Positions 42,923-57,900 of a DNA stretch of 64,000 nt are shown here, piece after piece. The notes under the pieces were generated by a model, which ran no database searches, was not told the origin of the DNA, and saw only the letters and a list, made by a program, of their open reading frames with translations. Origin of the DNA: Lytechinus variegatus (taxonomy: Eukaryota; Echinodermata; Echinoidea; Temnopleuroida; Toxopneustidae); contig NC_054741.1 in the NCBI RefSeq assembly GCF_018143015.1, positions 64,888,697-64,952,696 on the forward strand, read 5' to 3'. How positions within the stretch are numbered: the stretch's first letter is position 1; every line of letters starts with the position of its first letter. The position numbers and the translations under genes were made by a program.

Positions 42923-45900
42923 ATGGGGAAGAGACAACATCAGTCAGACAAGATGTGAGTATTGTATTTTACGGTTTTCCCCCCTTTTCATCTGATTATT
43001 TAATTCACAATTTTCTTGATTTTTTTTAGGGCACCTGCGGCCGTTCGGGTTTCTCCCATGTCATAACGCCGGTCTGGACGGCGGAGTGCGTAATAGAATC
43101 CCGCTGCTTGCTCTTGTTGTAGGCGGAATTTCTGCCTGGCTGTTCCACTTGTGAATTGTGTGAGATTGAGTGTGCTAGGGCTGTCGCAAAAATTTACTAA
43201 AATTTAAAATGAAGAAAAACAAACTGACAAAGCAGCTTGTGAATTGTGTGAGATTGAGTGTGCTAGGGCTGTCACAAAAATTTACTAAAATTTAAAATGA
43301 AGAAATCTCTGGTTTTCTTCCGAAAATCTGCATTGATCTGAGTTTGCAAACTTTCTAACACACACAGTAACAAAGTAACATTAACAAATTAAAATTAAGG
43401 ATTGTATCTTAAAAAAAAAAAAACCTGCAGAAAATCTCCACCCCATTCAATTGAGAGGGCGCCATCACCCCCGTCGGACGTATTTTCTGGGAGCTAGCTC
43501 CGGCCTAAACTTGTAATAATATTCACTAATTTCACTTAAATCTTATAAATCCTGATGTATTATCTTTGTATAGTGACGTATTGTATTACCGGACACTATC
43601 ATATTTCCGGACGCACATATAACTGCGTAGGAAATCAATTTCGTACCGTAAGACTTCCGCAGTTCAATATCACAGATCAATTCAAAGAACGAGATTGCAA
43701 AAACAAGGCGAAAATATAACTTTTACCTTATTTTTCTCTAAAAATGACAGAAAATGCTTGAAATAACATATAACACAGTTTTGGCATTAACAATTGATCC
43801 CAATTGATCTATTTTCTGATTGAAATACGGACCTGATTCGCCGAATTTCAATCTCGTACGCTCCATCGATTAAATCATCGACGGCTAGTTCTCAATGTTC
43901 CCGGTACCCCGGCCGTGCGCGAGGTTTACCGTGATGGAGAGCCGTCAATGATCGACAGCGCATCGATGGAACTTAACTTGATGACTGAGTCTTACGATAT
44001 GAACGAGTGCAATATCGAACGCGCAATTAAAAAAAAGGAAATTAGTTAGCCAATGCAAATTTATAACAAAGATCTGATCAGAATCGTTATAAGCAAACAA
44101 AAACTTAGAATTTACTCATGAGATGATTAATCTCGAAAAAATCACACCAATTCTTTCTTACATCATTATATAATCAAGAATATTTTTACCCGTCCGGCGC
44201 GCGTCCGGAATAACAATATAATTTGTCACGCACGAAAATAATTGTTTTTCGCGGAGGGGTATGCGGCAAGTGCGGTGCAAAGAAAATGGTTGGAAAATAT
44301 AAAATAATTTCATCATATTCATAATTTTCAGAATATTTGGAATAGCAAGTGATAATTTTTCTTGATTGTATTTCCTCTAGTTGTCATTTTTAAAGCACTG
44401 AAATGAATGTGTCCGGCAATAGGATACACTGCCATATATCCTGTTGACATACCGTATATTCAAATTGAATGTTTGATTCTATGCTCTGTTGTTATATTTT
44501 TTGTCATGTCTTGCTAAAAATTAGGAAATAAGGGCCTCCCCTCAACCACTAAAACACAAATAAATAGCAAACCCATGTAAAATGTGTATTGCGTATGGAC
44601 ACGCTGCAGCAGGACCTTACTGCATTAGAAAACTGGGCAACCACCTGGGGAATGAGGTTGAATGCTGGCAAGTGCCAAGTTATAGATTCAAGAGTTTATT
44701 AGAACAAATGATCGCAGCTTGTTGCAGCTGAATTGGCAAATGTTTTACAAAAAAGCATAAAAATACACATAAAATCAACAAAAAAGCAATGTTACAAAAG
44801 AATCAAGAAATTACAAAAATAATTACGGTAAAATCATGATAATAATGAAGAAGTGATCTTAGCTTTGAAAAGCTTTGAAAAAATACATATGTTGGAAAAA
44901 TGATTTACTCCTAAAATATAAATTATTGTGATGTAATATGGGTTTAAAGAAGAATTAGAAAATTTGTTGTAATGGCTTTCAGTAGATTCAGTATTGATAC
45001 ATGTAATTGAAAATGAGAAAAGAGCAGCAAAAATAACTGTCTAATATGAGAGCATCTTAAGGAAAGTAAGGGAAATATGAGTATAAATGCCAAAACCTCA
45101 TAGTTTTACACCATAAATGACTGTATACTTAAACATGTATCTCAACATTCATATCTTGGAGTAACACTAGCCGACAATCTGAAGTGGTCACCCCAGATCA
45201 ACAAAGCTGTGAGGAAGGCAAACTCTGTCCTTGCTTTACTCAGAAGGAACCTAAGTTTCTGCCCAGAGAATTGCAAGCGCACAGCACACATTGCACTAGT
45301 CAGATCTATCCTGGAATATGGTGCATGTGTGGGATCTCTATCTTTAGGATATTTAACCCTAAATAGACTGGGCTATTTCGACGCCTAAAAAGACTGGGGG
45401 GGGGGGGCTGATTCAGCCCCCCCTTATGATCTCGGCCGTTGATCGCGCGATCGCGACGAAAATTGGCACATGCATTACCCATGGCATTATCTACAAAACT
45501 ATAACATCAAATTCGGCAAAAAATCTCATGTCTCATTAATTATGCTAATTTATGCGTAAAATCATAAGTTTGCTCTAATTAATAAAATAATGCCCCTGAA
45601 ATGCTAATTTTTGTTTCACATACTCTAGATAGGCATCTGATCAAATTGATTTAAAAAAAATTTCAAAATCAAATTTATTTTCTTATGTATTCTATTGTTT
45701 TCTAAATTTCTTATGTATTTCTATGTTTTTCGACTTTTTGTTTTTTATTGTTTTTTCAATGGAAATTGTTGGGGACTTTATTTTGACCATAAACAAGATA
45801 AAATTAATTGATTTTAAGCAGTAAAAGGAAAAATAATGAAACATTTATGAATTTTGGCTAAGAACACTATTTGCATTGGATTTGTACACAAATTCACGTT

Positions 45901-48900
45901 TTTGAGTAATTTTGGGTCTGCATGCACTTACGAAATGTTGCGTAATTTTGGAACCGCGTACCCGGGGGTCACAATTTTGGTCTCAAAAGTTGCGCGAGAC
46001 TTGAAAGTAAAAAGTCAGCGAGCGACGCGGTCAAAAAATTTTGCGCAGCGGATTTATCGCGAAAAATGTCGAGGGGGGGGCTGAATCAGCCCCCCCCCAG
46101 TCTTTTTAGGGTTAATGTCTGGAGAAAGAGCAGTACGGTTCATCTGTGGGGACTACAGTACAGCTCTCGAGAACCAGGTTCAATTACCAAGATGAGAGAG
46201 AATCTCAACCTGCCTACTCTTGCCTCAAGACGCCAAGTCCTGAAACTTACATCCTACTTCAAAGTGGTCGAGGGGCTGGTTCCTGCCCTTCCTGTTGATA
46301 AATTTCTTATTCAAGCAAGACCTAAACATAATATCAAAGCTAAGAAATTTGTAACTTTGATGCTACTAATGTGGTAGAGAAACAAGTAACAAATAACTCC
46401 AAGTGTTTCTCAATAAGACATTGTAGCACAGAGCAGTTAAGAAATTCTTTTTTTTGTTGGCCAGGAATCAACTCCCTAAACAAAGTCGTCAGCAGTACAT
46501 CACCAGAGGTGTTTAAAGCCAAGATCAAAGAAAGCCACCTACGTTTTGACTAAACTCATTTGCGCCCTCTCCTAACCTTGTGTATTATACCTAACGGTCC
46601 TGCACTGTATTACATCCAGATCCAAATCAGTTGATTGAATTTGCACATAAATTAAGCCAACAGCTAGACAGCTGGCAGTCATCTGTTTCGAGGAGCTTTT
46701 TAATATGTTTAAATTTCTCCCGTAGACTGCTCGCTATAGTGCAGCCACCATTAGGGGGTTAACAATGCACAATCCCCCGGGGGGGGCTCATCGATTTTTG
46801 TCTTTTTTCATAAAAATATATAAAAAGAACTATACCAAAATAAAGATTATTATTCCGTTTTGGCCTGAAATGCACCAAAACGGGGAAAAAACACTGACTT
46901 AATACTTCGGCTGTCACGCAACTTCACTTACCTGTTTTATCCGAACTTAATAACACATATGGCCATTGAGTCCCCTGTACAGATCGAGCTAGAACTTCAG
47001 TCTCTGTATTTTGTGAGTGGAGCCAACGTAGTTCAGTGGAACAGCCAAAATAACAGAGACCGAAGCGTTTGGTCTAGCCGACAGCATGCTATTGGTATTG
47101 CTAGCGGGCTGCCTTCACTCGACAGCTTTATTTGTATGAAACAGTCGGCTTGAAAACAAACAATCATGAAGAGTTATATTTTTTAGCAAACATTTCATTA
47201 AATCACAACTGATTCTTCCAATATTTGAATTTACAATATGATGTTTCATGTTTATTTCTATACTAAAATCTATTGTTGAGTATGACAATTTCCCTCCCCA
47301 TAATAATGTTGATTACATATTTCTATTGATTTGATGCAGCAACTTTGATTATGCGGCATCGTAGACCCTAGGTATAACCACTTTACCGTGAACCACACAA
47401 TATTATTACCCTGGGCTGGCTGTATATTCACCTGGGAAAGTCCAGATAAACTTGGCTGATTTTCTTTTTGTTAAGAGAAAATTATCACTTTGGCCCATCT
47501 CATAAAAGATTTATGATGATGGTAGCTTTACCTTTAAAACTATGTTCCATGGTTACAGATTCAAAACAAGGTTTACATTAATGCCATAATGGCAAATGTA
47601 CCATGATCATAAATCTTTATGATGGGGCCCCTGAAGTAGGATTCAAGCCTATTACCTTCTGATTGAAAGGTGAGTGTTGGAACCATTTCTATTACTTTAA
47701 TAGTTTGCCAACTTCTTCTCACAATAAAACAGGTATCTGACTTCCAAGGAGTGGTCAGCATTCTACGGTGGCAAGAAAACTGGTAAGAGGAATAGAATTT
47801 TTTTGCTATCTCTATCCATATTTATTCTCTGATCTTATTAATGTTATATGGCATTGTAATAATCATAGAGTTGAAATGAAAAGTGAAGAGGCAGATGGCA
47901 CAATAATGAGCAGTAACAAACTATTGATTTGGAACATGACACAGGTATTTATTTTTTGTTCAGATCATAGGGTTCACCCCATGGCGGATGGTAAAGTCGT
48001 ACCCTTTCCAACACCTCAAATCTTTAGCATCTGGCAAGGGGGTTAGCAATAATAATATTGCAACTAGAGCTCTCATATCTTTAGTTACATGTACATGTTG
48101 CACCAGTAGCTTCTGAGGTTGTTTGTGGAGTAAACTTTCAAGATATATATTTTTCTCTCTCTTTTTTCTTCCCCTTTACTTTAACATTTTTTTATTGTTC
48201 AAGTGATGCCATTGGAAGATGTCCATCTTGTCCCCCTGATATGTTACTCTTTATGAAGACTGAATAATTTTCTTTTTTTTTTCAATGTATCACAGAATCA
48301 CAGAAATCTGAGTTTCGTAGATTACCATTTGATCATTGCAGGTATGTAATTTCATTCATTAGAAAATCTTAAAGTAGGGAATGCATAGGAATTCAAAAAA
48401 GTTTTAGCTACCGGTATATTTTCATGTATAGAATTTTATACTTATTTCATTTCCTTGTGGAAGTTGAAGAGTTATTAGTATTCCATCTAATATTCAGTAT
48501 TGTTTCATGGTTTGAAGTATTGATCATATGACAGGTCTTTTTTTTCAGGGGGGGGGGGGGTAGGCCTACATGTGAACAGAATCTCTGAAACTTTTGCAAA
48601 TGATATTGATAATAGAAATTTAACAGTTGTATGATACATTGTTATTTTGATAAGTTTACTTCTTGATTTTTTTGCACAAGATATGATTAAACGATTGTAT
48701 TCTTATTCAAATAGTATTTACATTTTTCTGATATCCAAAGTCTATCCCTTCAGCCTTTTGAGCACCCCTACTGTACTTCAGATGGTATTATCTTTGATCT
48801 GATGAGTATTGTGCCATTCATCAAGAAGTACAAGACCAACCCCATCACAGGGCAGGTAAGTGCATTTGCAATTTTTCTGGCTCTCCCTGTTGATTAATTA

Positions 48901-51900
48901 TCACTTGATTTTGGGGCCCTGCATGTCTTCCCATTTTTCTAAACTATCAATTTTGTGATTATGCTTGTCAAGTTGCCAAGGGAATGAAACTGTTTATGTC
49001 ACCAAGGTATTTTCAAGGCAGTAATGTGCTTCAAATCTAGAAAAAAAATTATTCTAAGTTGTGCCGACACACCCATCATTCCATTATGATGTTAGAGCCC
49101 TTGACAAATGATGTCATAATAAACAATTTCATTGTCATTCCATGAGTCTTGTTTAATAGTCATTACTTTGTCAATGCAGCCCTAGACAGATCTCAGATGT
49201 ATCCCATTGTATTGATTTGATACTTTCCTACAATACAGGCCCTTGATGCTAAGTCACTGATCAAGCTTCATTTCCACAAGAACACTGACGGTTAGTGACT
49301 TTCTAAGGATTCATGGTGTTGTCAGCAAAATGGCATGTCTTTTCGGCAATCGATATTTGGCCATTACACAAAGATAATTTTCTACATGACATTTTTTGTA
49401 CATATTCATCTACCATTTTTTTTTTTTCAAAATAGTGTATTAACTGTGGTAATGAACGTGATGACTTCGACAATGATGAGGATATGATAATGGTGATGGT
49501 GCTGATGGTTATGATGTTGATTATGAAAATGGTGATTATGAGTAATGATAAATAATGTTGGTGGTCACGGGAATAATGATAACAATGATTATAATGATGA
49601 TGATGATGATAAGGATGCTCAATACTGATAATGAAGTACCTGAGGTGATGGTTCGTGTACGCTCCACCACGCTTCTCTACCGCTACATTACACGAACCAT
49701 CAGGGCTTATCCATAGAAATCAACACTTTTGGATTCACAAAGGTGGGATCTTTAGGGGACTAGAACTATAATTGACAAAAAAAAATATGAACTTACCAAG
49801 AATCATACCAACAATCCATCTCATGCAATTTATAAATTAACTGCCAATATGGAAACATTGCTTTCGCAATCGCAAGTATCGCCACGGTGCCTGCTGGCCA
49901 CGCGTTCTTGAAGAAGTGATGTTTTCGAATCGGTGATGAATTTATAACATGCAAAGATATTAGGTGTGGGCTTTAAATCACTGATTTTGAGACTGCTATT
50001 TGCTTGGACAAAGTGAAAAGGTGTCAGAATGATGGATTACATGTGGTAGATTCTTGGTAAGGTAATGTTTTTTTTTCATCAATGATAGCTCTAGCCTTTA
50101 GCCTCCCCAAAACACACCTCTTGGGAATCGAAATGGCAATTTTTACGGATAAGCCCTGATGGTTTATGTAGTATAGCAGTAGTGAAGTGTAGTGGAGTGT
50201 ACACAAATCATCACCTGGGGTAAATTAAAGATGATGATATTGCTTTAAAGGGGAAGTTCACCCTGACAAAAAGTTTATTGTAAAAATAGCAGAAAAAATA
50301 TTGCCGAAGGTTTGAGAAAAATTCATCAAATAATTAAAAAGTTATTAGAATTTCAATTATTTGATTTGTGACGTCACATGCGAGCAGCATTCCTACATAG
50401 CGAATGGTAAAAAATCTATGAAATGTCATTTTCTCAGAAAATTGAAAATGGTTTTCACTGTAACTTTTGTATATCAATAGACAAATCATTTCATACCTGA
50501 TCATGAAAAGAAAACAAAATTAAGTCATAAGGAACCATACAAAATTTGAAATTCATACATTTTACATTACATAACACATGGGGCAGCTGCTCGTTTATGA
50601 CGTCACAAATCCAAAATTTTGAACTCTAATAACTTTCTCACTCTTTAACGGATTTTCCTCAAACCTTCACCAATATTTTTTACTATTTTTTCTGCTATTT
50701 TTACAACAAAGTTTTCTTCAGGGTGAACTTCCCCTTTAATACTCTGGATCATTGTGGCCCAGTGGATTAGTCTTCTGACTTTGAAACAGAGGGTCTTGGG
50801 TTCTAATCCCAGCCATGGCATAATTCCTTCAGCAAGAAATTCATCCACATTATGCTTCACTCAACCTAGGTGAGATGAATGGGTCCCTGGCAGGAATTTA
50901 TTTCTTGAATTGCCACCGTGCTGTAAAAGGCTGCAGGGCTAAAGCCAGGGTAATAATATCCAAGTCCTTTGGAAGCGCATAGGGACGTTATGACATAATG
51001 TGATATGCGCTATACAAGAACTGCGTTATTATTATTATATTAATACAACAGGGATGAATGGCATAGATAACATTCCTTACTCCTCATATTGCTGTTTCAG
51101 GGAAGTATCACTGCCCTGTGACTTTCAAGGTGTTCAACCAGAATACTCATATCGTCGCTGTGAAAACAACAGGCAATGTGTATTGTTTCGAAGTGAGTAT
51201 CAACCCCATAATACTTTCCTGTAGCCATTCAACTGTGCATTAAGAAGGCAAAGTTACAGTTTATCTGTGTATTATTGTCATGTATTATTCCAGTGTGATT
51301 GTTTACATCAACTACTGCATGATTGCTCCCTGGTAATCAGGAAGGTTTATACGTCACTTTGTGACTGAACTTACATGGTACGGGATAGGGGGACCTGGCC
51401 TGCTGAGCCCTGTCACAAAAGATACAATTGATTTTACGATTGTGCATAACTATTAAGTCTATGGCAAATCAAGTACAAAAAATTAACATCCATTTGTGAG
51501 TATCAAGCATATTCATTTATGTTACACCCCCTTGGTGGGATAGTGGTCTTTAGTCACCCGTATTTTTCACTCTTGTAATCAGGCTATTGAGCAGCTTAAT
51601 ATCAAGGCCAAGAACTGGAAGGATTTGCTGACCGATGAACCTTTCAAACGATCAGATATCATCACCATACAAGACCCAAGCCAGCTGGATAAGTTCAACA
51701 TCTCTACCTTCCATCACATCAAAAACAATCTCAAAGTTGAAGATGCAGGTGAGTAATGTGATGCAGGAAGGGTAAGATATGGGAGAGATTCAGTGTGGGA
51801 TGTACTATGGAGGGAGAAAGGAAGTGAGGGATGGGGAGTTGGAGAACATTAATTTGGCTGGGACATATAGAGTTAGAAATGGAGGTGTTGATAGGGAATG

Positions 51901-54900
51901 GAATGAAAGGAATCTCGAAGGGATGGGTGGAGAGGAGGGGGGAGGATTGGTAAAGAGGGGGGATGAGGAGTGGTGAAAATTAACTCTGGATGAACAGATG
52001 GAAGGAAAAGGGGAGGGAGTGAGAAGAATTAATTCAGGAGGGCAGGTAGAGTGGATGATGCGGAGGTAGAATTGGAGGGATGAGATTTGGAGGTATGGAT
52101 GATTGGAGGGGGGTTGAATGGGAAATGTAAGGAATGATGGACATTGAGTGGTAGGTAGTGAGTAAGAAAAAAGTTGGTGGAGTGATGAAAGGAGCTTGGT
52201 TAGTCATTGAGGAATGGAGAGAGGGACCATGCATAGGAGGCATTGTATTAGCAGAGGATTTAGGAAGAAAGAAAGGAACGATGGAAAAGAGAGTGGACGG
52301 AAGAAAAGGAGAGAGTAAGGGAATGATAAGTTGGTGGGTGGATCGAGGGATGGGTGGAGGGAATATAGTGAACACTGCAGGAGTATTATGTATTAATTTA
52401 GTATCACTTGATTTCCATTGCATTATTCAATACCCCACAGCTGAGATTCAAGCTAGGAAAGACCCAAAGTATACCCTCAACAAGACAAATGTGGAGACAG
52501 AGGACATCTTGGGAACACTCTACAAAGAATACCAGCCTACAGTAATCAATACTTCTTTTGTCTCTTCCCTATTAATCTATTCATCATTTCTCCCCAGGCA
52601 TTAGATTGAAATACAAAAAAGTAATATGCAATTATGCAATTTTATGAAATTATTTGACTCTGAACAATGCAGAATGTTCAAATTAGTAAAAAAAGAAAAT
52701 CATGAGGTACAATTATAATAGAATACAATAGAATGAAACACCCTTTATATTTGGTGATTGGTTTTTGTAAAAGTCATCATTACAATTGTAATTGTAAATT
52801 TTTTAACTTGTAGATATTGCTCATGTAGAAATCTACTATGCGGTCATGCCAATTATATACTAAAACAGATGTTAAGATTTTATTTCATATTTCAATATTT
52901 ATTAGAGCAATTTTGATTCGTTTTCTTGCCATTCATTTTCTCTCTTCTTTTTTTTTTAATGAAAATTTTAGATATGCTGGTTCTACAAATTATGACATTT
53001 GATTTGTTACTCAATTTGAAATATTTCTGAAAATCTATTTATATATGGGCAGATAATGGATGAATGCTGCTAAACAGAAATTTAACTTATTTATTTGTTT
53101 GTTTCCTCTCATGATACATTAGGAAGAGAAAGAAGAAAAGAAACAGAAAGCAGATAAGATCAATTCTGTAAGTATTTCTATATTTTTTCTTATTGCTTAA
53201 TTTCATTCTAAATACATTATCAATGTATTTTTCAGCACTTTCATATCTCAGCATGTCACGGACAAGAATCATAAATAAGCATGCAAGCTGAAAACATGGT
53301 TATTGTGGAAGAGCGTCTAATCCCTCTTTTTTCAGCTACACTACAACCCACCATGTGTCGTAAATTAGTGAGTTTTAAGGTAAATGCCAGTTATGGTAAC
53401 AATATCAAAATGAGTTCGTACAGAATCCAATGAAATGACCACCAAAATGTCTGTTTGTATAAATAAAACATATGAGCCAAAGGATTCTGGAAGAAATTGT
53501 GTAATTGATAAGAAATCAGAAAATGAGCACAGGATTCGGGTCAAGCGTCGTGCCGACATTCAAAGCAATAATAATACACTGTCCCACGTGCGCTTATCTG
53601 TGTTGGTGATCTTCAGTGTGAACATTTTTCAGCATAGATTTCAAAATCTCACAAAGTTCACTTTATGTTACTGTACCAGATCAAGATCCTCGATGATATA
53701 CTGACAATTAAGCCTGGTTTTACAGACTTTCTCATGAAATCAGTGTTTACTGCAACTACTGGCATTTCTCTTCAACCCAGATGATTTTAATACCATTCAC
53801 TGAAATCAAGCAATTGGGTTTTCTTATTCCAGGCACACTTCAGTACAGGTAGAGTGGCAGCTGGGTTCACCTCGACAGTTATGGCCCCTCAAACCGTGCA
53901 TGAAGCAGGTAAGAACAATTATTGATGCACCAATATTAAAATTTCTGCTGTTAATATGAAATATACAATACAGTCCGACCTCTCTAATCCGGTTTCCCCG
54001 TATCCTGATCTTTCTATTATCCGGACGCACACTTGCTGAGATTTTATTTTTCAATCTAATACATGCACATGGGAGAATGAGATTTCAATCTAAAATCAAT
54101 TCCTACACAAACTCACTTTGATTACATAATTTTTTTTTGATATAGTCTACCTACAATATCATTGTTTTTGTCTCACCTGCGAAGCAAAGTGAGACTATAG
54201 GCGCCGCTTTTCCGACGGCGGCGGCGGCGTCAACATCAAATCTTAACCTGAGGTTAAGTTTTTGAAATGACATCATAACTTAGAAAGTATATGGACCTAG
54301 TTAATAAAACTTGGCCATAAGGTTAATCAAGTATTACTGAACATCCTATTAGAGTTTCATGTCACATGACCAAGGTCAAAGGTCATTTAGGGTCAATGAA
54401 CTTAGACCATGTTGGAGGAATCAACATCGAAATCTTAACCTGAGGTTAAGTTTTTTAAATGTCATCATAACTTAGAAAATATATGGACCTAGTTCATGAA
54501 ACTTGGACATAAGGTTAATCAAGTATCAATGAACATCCTGCATGAGTTTCATGTCACATGACCAAGGTCAAAGGTCATTTAGGGTCAATGAACTTTGGAC
54601 GAATTGGGGATATCTGTTGAATTCCCATCATAACTTTGAAAGTTTATGGATCTGATTCATGAAACTTGGACATAATAGTAATCAAGCATCACTGAACATT
54701 TTGTGCAAGTTTCAGGTCTCATGATTAAGGTCAAAGGTCATTTAGGGTCAATGAACTTTGGCCGAATCGGGGTATCTGTTGAATTACCATCATAACTTTG
54801 AAAGTTTATTGGTCTAGTTCGTTAAACTTGGACATTAGAGTAACCAAGTATCACTGAACATCCTGTGCGTGTTTCAGGTCACATGTCCAAGGTCAAAGGT

Positions 54901-57900
54901 CAATGAACTTTAGCCGAATTGGGTTTATCTGTTGAATTACCATCATAACTTTGAAAGTTTATGGATCTGATTCATGAAACTTGTACATAAGAGAAACAAG
55001 TATCACTGAACCTCCTGTTCCAGTTTCAGGTCACATGATCAAGGTCAAAGGTCATGTAAGGTCAATGAACTTTGGCCATGTTGGGGTTTTTTGTTGAATA
55101 ACCATCATATCTCTGTAAGTTTATTGGTCTAGTTCATAAAAAGAGGACATAAGAGTAACCATGTATCACTGAACATCTTGTGCGAGTTAGAGTAGTATGC
55201 AAAGTCAGCACTGCTGCTATATTGAACCGCGTGATGCAGGTGAGACGGCCAGAGGCATTCCACTTGTTTATGAAAATACCTTACACAAATCAGCATAAGA
55301 ACTTTTTAGACAGGATAATTTTCCAGTAAATCATGGCACAGCGCAACCATTTGATCACATTTTCTTTTTTCGCGATAAAACAACACATGAAGAAGCTAGC
55401 TAGCGCTCGGCCTCCATACAGACAGCGCCATCTATCATGTTTGAGCATACAGTACAACAGAGGCTGACTTTGCGAAGCTGTGATAATCTAATTTTCAAAC
55501 CTAGTTTCAAAGTCATTCTCTTTCTTTCGAGTTAAGCTTGATGTATTCCTCAATCATTTCAGCAGATAGATTATCCAAGAGTTTTGGCAACCAATCAATT
55601 TCATTTCCCCCCCCCAAAATGCCTGTAATTTGCAACGACACTGCAGTGAATATTGTCTGTGTATGCCCCACACAATAGATTACGTTTAACCACCACGGGG
55701 GATGCAGCAGCGTGTATCTAATATTGGGTCTCCCAGATTCGGATGAATCCCTTGTCTGGATTGGTGCTGGTCCCAGGGTGTCTGGATAAGAGAGGTTGGA
55801 CTGTATTGTGATGATATTACAATGATAACAATAATAAGTAATGCTATCTTGGTATCTTTTCTCCTTATAGCTGTAATTGACGAAGACATCATACGGTATG
55901 AGCGGGTGAAGAAGAAAGGCTATGTTAGGATGAATACCAACAAAGGGACACTCAACATTGAACTCAGGTGTGATCTGGTGAGTATTCACATTGTACAGAT
56001 GGGAATAGTAGATGATGTCATAATGGAGGACAAAGAATAGAACAACTGTGCATTACTAGTAGTTCATGTAAACATGGACCTTTTGATTTGTGTGATCACC
56101 AGTGGTCTGTCCTATGTACATGGCATACAATGTCGGTGGAATGAAGTAATTTGAGATACTGAGCCTGTCCAAACTCGACCAAAATTGCCCGGCATATCAA
56201 TAGTTCATGATAAAAATGTGGATTCTCCTTAAATGATGTCTTTCACTAGGATAGTGGATGGGCAGTTTGTGTGCTTGTGTATGCTCTATGTATCGCTGAG
56301 CTTGAAGGAAACCAAAACCCAAGAAGAGAAGCAATCGTGTTGGAAAGAGTAAAAAAAAGAGGAACAATTTAAAACAAGTTTCATCAAAATCGGTCATGAA
56401 ATTGACAAGTTCTGGATGTTTAAAAAGTCTTGTACTTTCTGTGGGGATCCCCAAATTGGCAAACATGCTTCAAAATGGCTGATTTTGTGGACAACCCTCC
56501 ATTTGTTATGTATACGAGTTATCAGATTTTCCCCTTTATTTTACATATTTCATATTTCCTCCTGACCCTGACATATGTGGTGTGAATTATATTTTCCCAC
56601 GACATTTATTATGATCAGAATGAGGCAATATGCAATTTGAAAGATAATGGGGAAAATCTGAAAAAACGTGTACAAAACAAATGGAGAGTTGTCCACAAAA
56701 TCAGCCATTTTGAAGCATGTTAGCCAAGTTGAGGATTCCCATAGAAAGTAAAACAATACCATTTAAGTGTCCATAACCTGCTTATTTCAAAACCGATTTT
56801 GATTAAACTTGTAGAAACCCTCAATATGCATATAACCGTGAGGAACTTGTGATAAAGTTATGTAGTCTGCAGTCATTTAGATATTACTCTTTACATTTAG
56901 AAATGGGTTCGATGTTTAAAAAAAAATGAGAAGCGTGAATTGACTTTTTAAATTGTGTTGTCATTGTTTTATGCTTAATATTACAGGTACCAAAGACATG
57001 TGAAAACTTCATTCAGCTGTGTGCAAAAGGTTACTACAATGGCACCAAATTTCATAGGTCAATCAAGAACTTCATGGTAAGCAATGACTTATTAGGGAAA
57101 CTATGTATATTTATTCAAATCATGATGACATTCTTAAAAAAAATTCTCTAAATCCTTCATACTTATGTTTCAGAAATCATTGTCTCCTTTAACAGACATT
57201 AGGTCATCCCTTTCATTCTGATAGTGATTTGAGAGATTTTGTACTTTAAGAGATAACTGGTAATGCATTTTCACTGAACTTTATACATGTATCACTTTTA
57301 AGGTGGATGATAGCAAAACAAATATATGTCTTCAGTATTAATGTGTATTCTTTTATTTGTGAAATCATGAAGTCTAAACTGAAAAGATTGATAAAATACA
57401 TAAAACATGTGTGACTAAGCAATCATTGCTTGGAACCAGGGATGTAGTAGAGGCCGGATTTTGTTTTAACTTGATTGTAGATCCCAGCTGTCACAGCTGT
57501 CATCTGCATTTAATGCATGAAATCTACAACTATGGTTTCAGGCTACAGATACAAACCATCTTTGTCAATTTGGGCCATTGATTCTATATTGTACTATTTT
57601 TTTTCCTAAACAGATCCAAGGTGGAGATCCAACAGGTACCGGAACTGGTAAGTAGCTGTAGGCCTGGTGGAGTTGAGGGATTAAACATGGGTAGGCATTT
57701 TTTCCTTCAAAGCTCTGTGAAAAGAAAATGAAAATAAAAAGTCATCATCACATACAGCGGGCATTTTCAATAACCAAAACAAAGAAATTTGACAAGAAAA
57801 AAAAAACATGGGCGGGTAAGGGGGGGGGGGCTTTACATGGAAACAAATACATTTAACCATGCCCAAACTTTGTATTTACCATATGTAAGGTAATTTACTG

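Larger units (their letters stand above)
44590..46560 (+). mobile_element. Broken LINE in PPIL2 intron 1
   Basis: Reverse-transcriptase pieces in order: [20 protein letters not shown] (44620-44680), [18 protein letters not shown] to [12 protein letters not shown] (45140-45330), then [22 protein letters not shown] and [15 protein letters not shown] (46120-46560). The motifs fit the C-terminal half of a CR1/Jockey-type non-LTR element. Two insertions (about 44690-45106 and 45353-46115) split it, and there are frame breaks. Confidence 0.75.

Noticed and set aside
52034-52604. Long open frames on both strands (129 and 148 codons)
   Set aside because: They come from the purine-rich tract; only 52441-52541 is a real exon (PPIL2 exon 8), read in the PPIL2 frame.
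55513-55989. 158-codon minus-strand frame
   Set aside because: It runs antisense through PPIL2 exon 11 and has no family motif or splice support.
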